64,000 nt of DNA. Origin: Moesziomyces globuligerus. Its lineage: Eukaryota; Basidiomycota; Ustilaginomycetes; Ustilaginales; Ustilaginaceae. This document shows, in pieces, positions 18,065 to 27,612 of the stretch. The stretch covers positions 620,001-684,000 of the forward strand of contig JARVLF010000016.1 of the NCBI GenBank assembly GCA_030849465.1, given 5' to 3'. Below the pieces are notes generated by a model, which saw nothing but the letters and a program-made list of their open reading frames with translations, made no database searches and was not told where the DNA came from. The position numbers were made by a program, and so were the translations under genes. Each line of letters begins with the position of its first letter. The stretch's first letter is position 1.

Positions 18065-21000
18065 GATGGGCTGTGTTTGCCTTGGTGACGACGTAGAGTT
18101 CAGACGAAGAGGAAGCTGCACGTTGGAGAGGGCGGGAGTTCAGGCAGACGCGAATGCAATTGAATATATGGGAATGATGGCGAAGGATGCACTGATGGCC
18201 GAACACTTGAGTTGACAACCCGGAGCGATTATATACGGCAGACCTGTGTGCTGCGTAGTGGCGGATACGGTCCGGGAATCTCGAGGTGGGTGCGCTCAGC
18301 CTTGCTGGGTCGCCTGCCCGCGTCAGTGCTCGACTTCGGGTAACGCCTGGCCTCAGGCAACGCTGCTGCGCCTTGTGCTGCGAGTCAGTAGAGAGAAATC
18401 AGGCAAAGATGGCATGATCCACCGAGCGCAACAAAGTCGCCTATCCGCAGCCTTGTCAAGTCACGAGTGGGCGGGTGGGATAGCGTGCCTTGGCGTTTTT
18501 GGACAGCACGGTCATCTGAGAACTAGGCGCTTCCCCAAAAAGTGCTAGCCACGTTTTAGCAGCGCGGAGATGCCTTTATCGGAGGTGCAATGTTCGCCTC
18601 TGGGAAATTCCATCGCCTGACTCAGACCCATGCCGCCAGGGAATGCGGCCTCCGCCGCATCATCTGGAAGCACCTTATCGTTGATCTGTGCTATCCCACG
18701 TTGATCACCTAGCCTCATTTGCGTAGCGTCACATGGCTGAGATGCACAGCGAGCGGGCTACTCGGTCAATAAGTCACGTTCGACGCATTCGCTCTACGAC
18801 TTCTCTTGGGTCGGGTCATCTGTCGTGGCGCCTTGACCGGTATCGCATCCTCAGACGTCACAGCGGACGTACCGCACAGATCAAGTCTGGCTCGTCACTT
18901 GCGACTGCCATTGTATCGGCGATGGTACGACCGCAGCGTGACGCTGAGGTTCTCGATAAGCCTGCGATTTCAAGGGCACGAGTGCAAGCGAAGGGCGTTG
19001 GCTGCGCCGTGGCTAACGCTGAAGCTTCGGGCTCGGCATGATGTCAGAACCCCTGCTGCAGGGTCGTGTGCACTCTAGGTTGGCGCTGTGTCGAAATGAG
19101 CGCTTCTCGATGTTGAGTCCAGTGTTCAAGCTAGCCAGTCGCCTACAGCGTGTGCCTTCGGTGTTCAGCGCGGACGCTGGAGTCACAGTGACAGCGCTGA
19201 GCAACTCCACACTTCCCCAACCCTGCGATTTTTTGGGAGCGAGACGCGCGTTACGCCAGCGCGTCTCCGCATTTCTCTGGCGTCGTGGCTGGTGTGACGT
19301 GCCACTGTGGCTAGGCGTCGGTCTTTGACATAGCCTGCTCGTCACTGGGCGTGGAATCGGCCCGAAGGCATAACCTGGTTCAGTCAGACACGGCTGTGCT
19401 TCTACGGATACTGTCTTTTCTCTGGTGGACAAGATGAGGAGATGTCGGGTCCCCGCAAGCCTGCTGTCGCTCTGATGCGAGACAATCCTGTGGACTCGGG
19501 TCGGTTTGAGGAGCAGTATGCAGCCGTCCGCTTCGCGAACAGCCAAATCGCCTCGCCGCCGGCTCGTGGATGTCGAGGGAGCCAGGCAGCTTTCGGCGGC
19601 TCTTTTGTATCTCGTGGGTCGCAGTCGCGCCGACCAATCTCTCCGGTAGCATGACTGTGTGATTTGTGCCGAGGCTGTCTGATTAAGATCCTGAGTGCTT
19701 CTGTAGGGTTGGTCGTGCCTGGCCGCAAGCCCACGGGCATTACGCAGAAAAGACAAGGTCGACCGGGCATCTCTCCTTTGTCACAAACCGACTCGCCCTT
19801 CGTATCGAAAAGGCAGAAGGAATCGCAATTCGGCTGGGAAAAGGAGGCACGGAAATTCGGACGCAAATGGCTCTTGGCCAGATCCGATCAGAGCGGGGGA
19901 GCAGTGTGGCGGGCTCGCCCGAGAAACCGCTTCCGGCGGCAGCGTGGTTCGCTTGGGTACGCGATCCGCGTGAGCTACAGATCAAACATGCTCCAGCCTG
20001 TCGTTGAGCCTACGATGAGAAGCTTGGTCTGGGAACTTTGGCTCCGGCTTGCTCGGCTTGCTCTAGCGAGTGCTGACATGGTCTGCCATTGTACGTACGT
20101 GCATGCGTGGCAGGGTGAGCGACTTTGGCCGAGGCACGACTGTTCCAGGTCGCAGTCGCGCGCCGGTGGAGTGAGTCGGAGAGAGGCGACCCGTAGCGAA
20201 CGAGAAGAAAAAGCGCGGCAAATGGAACGGCACTGGCTCGGGCTCGAATTAATCGGTGCGCTCTGATTGGCTGTCGGCTCTTCGCCAGCCGACTGATGGA
20301 CGCGGCTTGCGAAATCAAATCAGACGGAAGGAAATCAACTCGCCTCGACGCCACGGTGGACCGCCCAGCGCTCATGCCCGCCGTGCATGCACAGCGCCAT
20401 GGCTGGAGTTGAGCGGGCCAAGTCGATCCGCGGGGCGAGAAGAAGCAAAGCGCGACGAAATGTCTTGCCGAGAGGCTTGGGTGTGCTTCCGAGAAGACTT
20501 GGTGCGCAGTCTAGGAGGGCGTGGTTCGGCATGAACACAAGGTCCGACTCTGGCTCGCCGACGCCCTTCACGGAGAGGAGACGCCCGAGAGTGCCAGCCA
20601 AGGCGGCCACACGTTGCCCCAGACACTCAAAGGCTGCACATCAAAGCATCCGAGGCGTCCTAGCGCACTCGACCGCTCTCGAGGAAAATTCTCCGAGCGA
20701 AATGGAAGGAAAGATGTGTCAGTGGCAGTGAGTGGGCGGCTATGTAACCTCGCCGGAGCCGTCACACCCACTCGTGGCGAGGGGGATCGGCCAAAAAAAA
20801 AAAGTCCCGGCACAGGGTGCTCGGCTGAGCACGACGGACAGCGGATAGGAAAGAGAGTGGTGGCTGTGCTTTGGAGCGTGTTCAGGGCGTGAGGTGGGAA
20901 GGACTATGACACGTTTGCCGGGCTGATAGCCTGAGGCCGCTTGATCCGAAATGCTTCGGACAGAGGCTGCGCGATGGATGACATTGCGATGCGCTCTCAT

Positions 21001-22289
21001 TGGAGGAATGCGCGGGCAAGTTTGCGGTGCATCTCGATCAGCACTGAAATCACCAATCAGATACGCGCGAATTCTGAGCCTTCATGTACCTGGAGCAAGG
21101 GTTCCGAATCGCAGCCGGCGCCTTTCGCTGTTTTCGCCTTGGCTCGCGTCGGGTTCGAAAGCACTGGCTCACGAAGCACTCACGGATTCCAGAATTGAAG
21201 CAACGTGCCAGCTAGAGTATGCAACTTTGGCCCAGGCTCGAGAACGAGGCTTGAGCTTATGCGGTCGGAGGCACAGGTCAGGACGGGCGTGCGAGATGTT
21301 GCCAGGTGCAGAGACGGCTCATCTACAATAGGTTGAGCGAGGTCGAGCTGACCAGCAGACGCTGGTGACGGGTGATGCGCAAGCTCCAGACGGGAAGGGG
21401 AAGCGCGTCCAGCGAGGCGAAGCCGACTTTTTTGCCGCGGCTGGGCCTGGAAGTGGGCCAAGCCGGCTCGCCCGAGGAAGCGACGACGACGCATTTGCGT
21501 GTGCCGGCTGAGCAGCGCGGCACTAGGCGGCAGTCTCGAGATTGTGATTGCGGAAAAATGCGCGCCGATGGCTGGCCCACTTATCTCTCTGCGGAAAATC
21601 AGCGGGTGGAGCGCCTGGACTGTAATCTCATCAGTGGTCTTGTAATCTCGCGCGCCTGTCGAGCTCAGCCGTATCTTTTTGGCCTAGCCAGGCTAGTCTG
21701 CCCTGGCCTGCGATCTCCCGTTGCGGGCCTTCTTGCAAACCCCACACGTGTGCGACAGCAGCTTCGCCATCGAGTTGGCCTGCTGACCTCGGCCCTCCCC
21801 CCCTCCCAGGCAGCCCTTGTCATTTTTTCTTCGAAGCCACTTCGTATCTATGCCCTCGTGCATTCCTATCTCAGATCCACCATCACAATCTCCCTCGTCC
21901 ATCCTTATCTCCCAGTCCGCTACCGAGGGCTTATCTCGTCCATCGACCAAGCCACGGCTTCCCCGTGCCCAACCCACGCTGCTCAGCCGCCACCACTCGG
22001 GCCCCACTTCAGCCCAAATCACACCTTCGGCATCCGACCAGTCACGGACACTCCGCATTCACGCTCCCTGACGCCTGCATTCCGGGGAACCGAGCTCAGC
22101 TTCGTTCTGCTGTCGTTCTAGCTTCTGGTGCCGCTGTTGCAGTATTGGACTACCTTCGGACCTTGTAGCCCCGACACGCAGATCAGTGTTTGCGCTTCCT
22201 GCTCCCAGCCGAGTGCACTTGCCGAGCCGCGACTATACCCTCTCCACCCTGCCCAGTGCTACTGCGCCAGCTCAGCAGCCACGTCCACG
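18065..22289. other. 4.2-kb gene-poor region upstream of the Urbs1-like gene
   Basis: Frames here are short and overlapping on both strands, usually lack ATG, and show no domain or third-position bias. An A-run (20795-20805) is present. From about 21780 to 22289 the plus strand becomes strongly C/T-rich, consistent with the promoter and a long leader of the GATA regulator. I see no tRNA, rRNA or transposon ends. A non-coding transcript or a gene with tiny exons cannot be excluded. Confidence 0.45.
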
Positions 22290-25200
22290 ATGGCTCACCC
22301 GCTCGTCAAGATTGCTTCGCGCCCCGCGTCCCCGACCTCATCCCACCATCAACCCGGCGCCTCGTCTTCCTCCTCGAACCATCCCCAGCGCATCGCAGCT
22401 CGTCCCATCGCTCCCGCAGATCGTTCTCCAGAACGCCACCCTCAGCACTCCCGAGCTGGCTCCCTCCACGATCAAGAAGGCTTGCCCCACATCCTCCCCC
22501 GAACTTCTCGACCACCATCTCCCTCCGCACACGCCTCGGAACGCGCCTCCTCCTCCCTTCACCACGACGCCTCCTCGTCCGCTCACCTCGGCACCCGCAG
22601 CACCGCTCGCAGCCTCTTCCGCGACCCGCGTTCCTTCCACCCCGCTGGTAGGTCGCAATCGCCCATCGCGGCTTTCCGCAATCGCTCCCAGAGCTCCGAA
22701 AGGTCGCATCTCGGTCCTTCCAGATCGCAGCCCAACAGTCCCCTCCTCCACCCGTCCTCTTTCCGCCATCCCAGCGAAGCCGCAGGTCTGCATCTCCCGC
22801 CCATCTCTTCGCTCTCCAAAGAGCTCACCTCGGACCATTCAGACGCGCTCGCACACCGCCGCACGCCGAATACCTCGCCTCGCTCCGCCGCACGCTTGCA
22901 CATGGGCAATACCTTCAGAGACTCGAGCCCCGCTCCTTCCATCGGCAGTCCCGCCACCATGCGCCACGATCACTCTGCTTACCGTCACGAGTTCTCCGGC
23001 GAGGATCGCCACAAGGCGCAGCGACACGCCGACGACCAGCCTCGCGCCATCGCCCCCGCACCGAGACCAAGCTACGACCACGAACCTCGAGCAGCACACT
23101 ATCGCGAAGTGCATCCGGGCTCATCCCGCCATAGCGAGAACCACTACCATACCAACGGCGCTCGACTCCCGTACAGCGAGGAATCCAGACCTCATGCCCA
23201 CACTCAGTCATCCCGAAATCCCAGCCCGCAACACTTCCTCGAGCACGAGGCTTCCGGCTCTCCGCCTTCGGCCCACCACGCAGGCCTGCGATGTTCCAAC
23301 TGCGGTGTCACGTCCACTCCCCTTTGGAGAAGGGCTCCCGACGGCAGCACCATTTGCAACGCCTGCGGCCTCTACATGAAGTCCCACAGCACAAATCGTG
23401 CGGCCTCGAGCCATGCCTCGGCAACGGACGCTAGTCCTCCTGCACAGGATGCCAAGACTCTCTCACCTGCGACGGGTTGCTCCCGGGAAGATGATCCCAA
23501 ATCCGGCTCTTGCCCCGGAGACGGCCTCTGCAATGGCACGGGTGGCACAGCAAGCTGCAGCGGTTGCCCGGCGTACAACAACAACCTCTCCCACGCTCTC
23601 AAAGTGAGCAAGCGGGACCCGCGCGCTGCGGACGAGCCTTCGCCCGCACGCGCCAATGTTGCGAGGACGCCAGTTGCGACCGAAGAAAAGAAGGACGACG
23701 ACAAAAATGCCGCTGTCGGTGCACTCCGATGCACCAACTGCCAGACCACGACCACGCCCCTCTGGAGACGCGATGAAGATGGCAACAACATCTGCAACGC
23801 CTGCGGCCTGTACCATAAGCTGCATGGTACCCACCGTCCCATTGGCATGAAGAAGACCGTCATCAAGCGAAGGAAGCGTATCCCCGCCAATGCCGCCGCT
23901 CAGGCTGCTAACCACCCAGACGTCGTGCCCGTTCAGATCAACTCGAACGGACAGCCTGTCATCGCCCCCGCCGCTGGCCGGGCTGGCGAGTCGACGCCTG
24001 GTTCGGATGGCAAGCGCTCCTCGAAGAAGTCGGCGATTGCCTCCGAACAGGCTCTGCGTGAAGCGCGCGATCGTGAGGCCGCGATGCTCCTGATGGAAGT
24101 TGGTGCTGGTGGCCGATCGCGCTCCGCACACGAGGACGCTCGTCACCCTTCCAATGGCAGCATGTCCAGCTCAGCCTCGATGCATCACGATCTCGCGTCT
24201 GCCAGGGGCGGTGGCGACGCAGCGCACATGGCTCACGATGGAGGCCGCGCTGCCAAAAGACCTCGCAAGTCGCTCCCATTGGCCCCGAGGGAGGCCTACG
24301 ACGAGCACGAAGCCTCGGCCGCTCAGTCTCCGGCGTACCCAGATGGATCAGCTTCCGGCCAGGCACGATCGCGCCGCTCACCCGTAGAGCTCGCTCCGGC
24401 TGACAAGTCGGGTAGGGCTGACGTGCACCACGGGCCTGAGCATGCAGCACGCGGCAACGTCACAGACGCTGCTCGGAGCAGTTCGACTGCGGGCCATCAC
24501 CACCACCACCACCATCACCACCACGCAGCCCATGCCACTCTCTCCGCGCACCACGGCCATCATCACCACCATCACCATCCCGTCGCGGTAAACGGTAGCT
24601 CGCACGGACACGTCACTCACGTGCCCATCGGCTCTGTCAAGCTCAGTGACGTCGAGAGGCTCAGGGACGAACTGATCCTCGAGCGCAAGCGCATCGACGA
24701 GGTTCTGCACCGGGCCGAGGCAATTCTAGCCTCCGCCCGCCACAGCAACCAGGGTGTTGATGCCGCTGGCTCGCCCGCAGCAGGCGTGCTGCACAACGGT
24801 CACGATCACTTGCGAGAGTCGCCGCCCCGAGCTGGCTCTACGAGGGCCAGCCCCGTCTCCGATAGCAGGACGGCGCGAGCGAGCGTCAACCTGCCACTGA
24901 AAGAAGATTTCACCGGTGGCGCCTCGCGACGATCGCACGACTACGACAACGTCAGCTCCTCGAGCGAAAAAGACGAGCTGGAGTCGCCCCCACCCACGCA
25001 CCAGCAAGCAGCCGTGCGACCTGTGCTCGCCCCTTCGGACGCGCAGCCGACGTCGCGACGCAGCAGCTTCGAGCAGAGGATGGCCTCGCTGCCCGTCATG
25101 GCCGCCGTGCCACTGAAGCGCAGCCCGCCTCCCTCGGCCGCGGTGAAGCCACCAGCGGGCGCAGCGCCAGTGGCTAGAAAGGCGACGGCGTGGGGCATCG

Positions 25201-25490
25201 ACGCGCGCTCGCCTCCCGTCGCGGCGGCCGTGCCCAGGCAGAGCGACAAGCGCGCGCGCCCGGATGACATGGACGAGGACGAAGATGACTGGACGTGGGA
25301 CAAGACCTACGGCAATGCCAAGCTCGAGAAGGCCGGCGACTGGCGTGGATTCGCTCGTCCTGCTGAGCAGGACCGAAGCCAGTTGCAGTCGCGCCCCGCT
25401 GCGAGCTTTCGACGCGACGCCGCTGCTATCGGCAGCCGTCCTCACGCGGTCTCCAGTTCCGCTCAGCAGGTCGCCGCGCCACGAACGTGA
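22290..25490 (+). CDS. urbs1: Urbs1/SRE-type GATA repressor of iron acquisition
   Basis: A nuclear transcription factor that represses siderophore synthesis and uptake genes when iron is plentiful. The 1066-aa protein has two GATA fingers of the form CxxC-x17-CNAC: finger 1 starts at Cys335 (CSNCGVTSTPLWRR) and finger 2 at Cys481 (CTNCQTTTTPLWRR), the latter followed by the basic tail KKTVIKRRKR. Between them is the family's diagnostic Cys-rich block with spacing C-x5-C-x8-C-x2-C (Cys408, 414, 423, 426; SCPGDGLCNGTGG), thought to sense iron. Later come two His tracts and a short coiled coil (DVERLRDELILERKRIDEVL). The rest is Ser/Pro-rich and likely disordered. The start is the ATG before AHPLVKIAS; the longer frame upstream has no ATG close to conserved sequence. 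No introns are seen. Confidence 0.93.
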   Translation: MAHPLVKIASRPASPTSSHHQPGASSSSSNHPQRIAARPIAPADRSPERHPQHSRAGSLHDQEGLPHILPRTSRPPSPSAHASERASSSLHHDASSSAHLGTRSTARSLFRDPRSFHPAGRSQSPIAAFRNRSQSSERSHLGPSRSQPNSPLLHPSSFRHPSEAAGLHLPPISSLSKELTSDHSDALAHRRTPNTSPRSAARLHMGNTFRDSSPAPSIGSPATMRHDHSAYRHEFSGEDRHKAQRHADDQPRAIAPAPRPSYDHEPRAAHYREVHPGSSRHSENHYHTNGARLPYSEESRPHAHTQSSRNPSPQHFLEHEASGSPPSAHHAGLRCSNCGVTSTPLWRRAPDGSTICNACGLYMKSHSTNRAASSHASATDASPPAQDAKTLSPATGCSREDDPKSGSCPGDGLCNGTGGTASCSGCPAYNNNLSHALKVSKRDPRAADEPSPARANVARTPVATEEKKDDDKNAAVGALRCTNCQTTTTPLWRRDEDGNNICNACGLYHKLHGTHRPIGMKKTVIKRRKRIPANAAAQAANHPDVVPVQINSNGQPVIAPAAGRAGESTPGSDGKRSSKKSAIASEQALREARDREAAMLLMEVGAGGRSRSAHEDARHPSNGSMSSSASMHHDLASARGGGDAAHMAHDGGRAAKRPRKSLPLAPREAYDEHEASAAQSPAYPDGSASGQARSRRSPVELAPADKSGRADVHHGPEHAARGNVTDAARSSSTAGHHHHHHHHHHAAHATLSAHHGHHHHHHHPVAVNGSSHGHVTHVPIGSVKLSDVERLRDELILERKRIDEVLHRAEAILASARHSNQGVDAAGSPAAGVLHNGHDHLRESPPRAGSTRASPVSDSRTARASVNLPLKEDFTGGASRRSHDYDNVSSSSEKDELESPPPTHQQAAVRPVLAPSDAQPTSRRSSFEQRMASLPVMAAVPLKRSPPPSAAVKPPAGAAPVARKATAWGIDARSPPVAAAVPRQSDKRARPDDMDEDEDDWTWDKTYGNAKLEKAGDWRGFARPAEQDRSQLQSRPAASFRRDAAAIGSRPHAVSSSAQQVAAPRT
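24495..24581 (+). repeat. CAC/CAT tracts encoding polyhistidine
   Basis: Two imperfect CAC/CAT runs (about 24495-24524 and 24562-24581) encode ten and then seven to eight consecutive histidines within the Urbs1-like protein, separated by AAHATLSAHHG. They are in-frame trinucleotide tracts that are likely to vary in length. Confidence 0.85.
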
Positions 25491-26058
25491 ACAGTCTCAT
25501 CCGTAATTGTCGCTTCTTGAATGCATGCATTTTCCTCCCGTCAATTCACAAGTGCTCAACCTTCCTGCGTCTCGATGAGCCTTGTTGCGCTCGAGTCTGA
25601 TGTGAGAGTTGATCATCTGATGACCGGTGTGCGAATGAATTTCGTAGGGGCGGAGAGCGGCTGGGGAACGGGCGAAATGCAAGTCTGGTCACCAGGAAAA
25701 GCTTGAGGTCACGCCCGGCTCTGCGCGAACAGAAGTTCATCTTGCTCAAACACCTCTCAGATCCTTTTGTGTAGCCATAACCAAGCAACGGTGGTGTGGC
25801 GTGCGAAGCCTTGCCCTTGCGCCTCTCCATGCTCGCCGAGCGGCGTTTGTCCGTCTCGACCTTTCCAACTCAAAACAGCAAACTTGATCTCAGAGCAAAG
25901 TTGCTTGTCACAACCTCATTTCACAGTGCTGCCTCGAATCGATGGTCCCTAACTTCAAGCGTAAGAGAGAGCATGATCATGGGCTTTTTATCACGAGAGC
26001 AACGGTCTAGATTGAAGCGTCCACGTCTCTAACAAGATCGAGCATCGAGTTGGTCGAG
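25491..26058. other. Convergent intergenic region
   Basis: This 568-bp stretch lies between the urbs1 and ornithine decarboxylase 3' ends. No gene or RNA is recognised. Confidence 0.45.
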
Positions 26059-27612
26059 CTACTGGAGCAAGAGGTGCTTGACGATCTCTGCGTCCTGACC
26101 TTGACCGAGGGTGTAGCGAATTTCGGAGCGACGGATGCCGTTGAAGGTCGAGGCGGCGCAGATGGTGTAGGCGCCCATGTTTTCGTACACGAGCCAGTCT
26201 CCGACCTTGAGACCCTTGGGCAGCTGAACGAGGTCTCGGACGCAGTCGATCGAGTCGCACGTGGGACCCCACACGCTGCACAGCTGCAGCTCCTTCGCAG
26301 CGCGCGTCTCTGCATCATCATCCACGCCAACGGCCGCAACACCAGGAGAGGCGATCGTAGGCTCGTAGGCATACTCGTATCCGAGCGTCAGCACCTTGGG
26401 ATGCACGGTGACGTGGTCAAAGATGACGCAGTTGAACGAGCCGTACAGGCCGTCATTCTGATAGTACATGACCTGGGGCTTGTCGGCCTCCGGTTCGGCT
26501 TCGACAGCCGTAGGCTCACCTCGGCGCGCCGCGATGATGTTGGTCGCAAGCGCAAAAGCCGAGTGGACGTAGAAACGACCAGGCTCAGCGATGATCCTGA
26601 GTCCGTTGGGCTTGCCCACAACCTGCTTTCCGCCAGGCGCAAAGTCCTCGTCCGGGAAGTAATCGTCGATGGCAGGACCCAGAACGCCAGCGACCATTTC
26701 AAAGTTGTCGTGACCGAAGCCACCGCCAATGTCGAGCAGGTCGAACGTGTAGCCGGCCTCCTTGCCCATGTCGAACGCACGACGCGCACGGTGAACGGCG
26801 TCGCGGAACGAGTCTGGGTCGTAGCATCCCGATCCGACGTGGAAGCTGACACCGACCACATCGAGGTCGAGCTCGCGAGCGCGCTGCAGGAGGCGAGGCA
26901 CCGAGTCGAGCGGTGCGCCGAACTTGAGACCCAGCTGACACGCGCTCTTCGAGTCGTCGGTGAGGATGCGCACCACGAGCTTGCACGAAGGGTGGTAGCG
27001 CTTCATCTTGTCGAGCTCGTCGACATTGTCGAAGGTAGTGAGGCCGACATTGTTGGCCGCAGCGTGACGCACAAAGCTCGCCGCCTTGCACGGGTTGGCG
27101 TAGATGATCCTGGCCGGGTTGATGCCGAGCTTGAGCACCGCCTCGATCTCAGCGTTGGAGGCGCAGTCGAAGCCGGTGCCGAGCTTGGCCAGCAGCTGGA
27201 GCACGTAGGGGTCCGGGTTGCACTTGACCGCATAGAAGGGGACGATGCGGGGCAGCGCACGCATCCAGCGGAGGTGCTGTCGGTAGACCTCGGAGAGGTC
27301 GGCGACGAAGAAAGCATTTTCACCGTTGGCCTCGCAGCCGTGGATGTCAATGTCACGGAGGACCTGCTTCAGCTGCGTGTCAAAGTTGCCGTGAAAGACG
27401 GGCTTGTGGCCGTCGAGCGGCTTGATGTAATCGATCTCATCGTCGAGAGGGGGCGTGTCGGCTCGCAAGCGCTGCTGGTGCGGCAGGGCGACGTAAGGAG
27501 CAGCCATCGGCAAGGAGAGGTGACGGGAGCGGTCGTCGGCGATCGACTGTTGCGCATAACGCGATGGGCCGGGAGCGTCGAGGTTGGTTCGTGTGAGAGT
27601 ACAACACGTCAT
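26059..27612 (-). CDS. ODC: Ornithine decarboxylase
   Basis: The PLP-dependent first enzyme of polyamine synthesis, making putrescine from ornithine in the cytosol. The 517-aa frame has the fold-type III motifs: PFYAVKCNP with the PLP lysine (residue 130 from this start), FHVGSGCYD, LDIGGGFG, the phosphate-binding IIAEPGRFYV, and WGPTCDSIDC with the catalytic Cys and Asp at the dimer interface, then the C-terminal YENMGAYT. The first ATG (27612) adds about 35 residues over the next one (MAAPYVAL, 27507), which would give 482 aa, nearer the usual length; either may be used. An unrelated antisense frame spans the whole gene and is a shadow. The upstream region is long (3.8 kb), which may allow a long regulated leader. 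Confidence 0.96.
   Translation of the reverse strand: MTCCTLTRTNLDAPGPSRYAQQSIADDRSRHLSLPMAAPYVALPHQQRLRADTPPLDDEIDYIKPLDGHKPVFHGNFDTQLKQVLRDIDIHGCEANGENAFFVADLSEVYRQHLRWMRALPRIVPFYAVKCNPDPYVLQLLAKLGTGFDCASNAEIEAVLKLGINPARIIYANPCKAASFVRHAAANNVGLTTFDNVDELDKMKRYHPSCKLVVRILTDDSKSACQLGLKFGAPLDSVPRLLQRARELDLDVVGVSFHVGSGCYDPDSFRDAVHRARRAFDMGKEAGYTFDLLDIGGGFGHDNFEMVAGVLGPAIDDYFPDEDFAPGGKQVVGKPNGLRIIAEPGRFYVHSAFALATNIIAARRGEPTAVEAEPEADKPQVMYYQNDGLYGSFNCVIFDHVTVHPKVLTLGYEYAYEPTIASPGVAAVGVDDDAETRAAKELQLCSVWGPTCDSIDCVRDLVQLPKGLKVGDWLVYENMGAYTICAASTFNGIRRSEIRYTLGQGQDAEIVKHLLLQ

Noticed and set aside
18065..22289. tRNA or rRNA genes in the long gene-poor region
   Set aside because: I looked for a T-loop-type GGTTCGA(A/T)TCC and a matching acceptor stem; partial hits such as GGGTTCGAAAG near 21151 lack a foldable partner.
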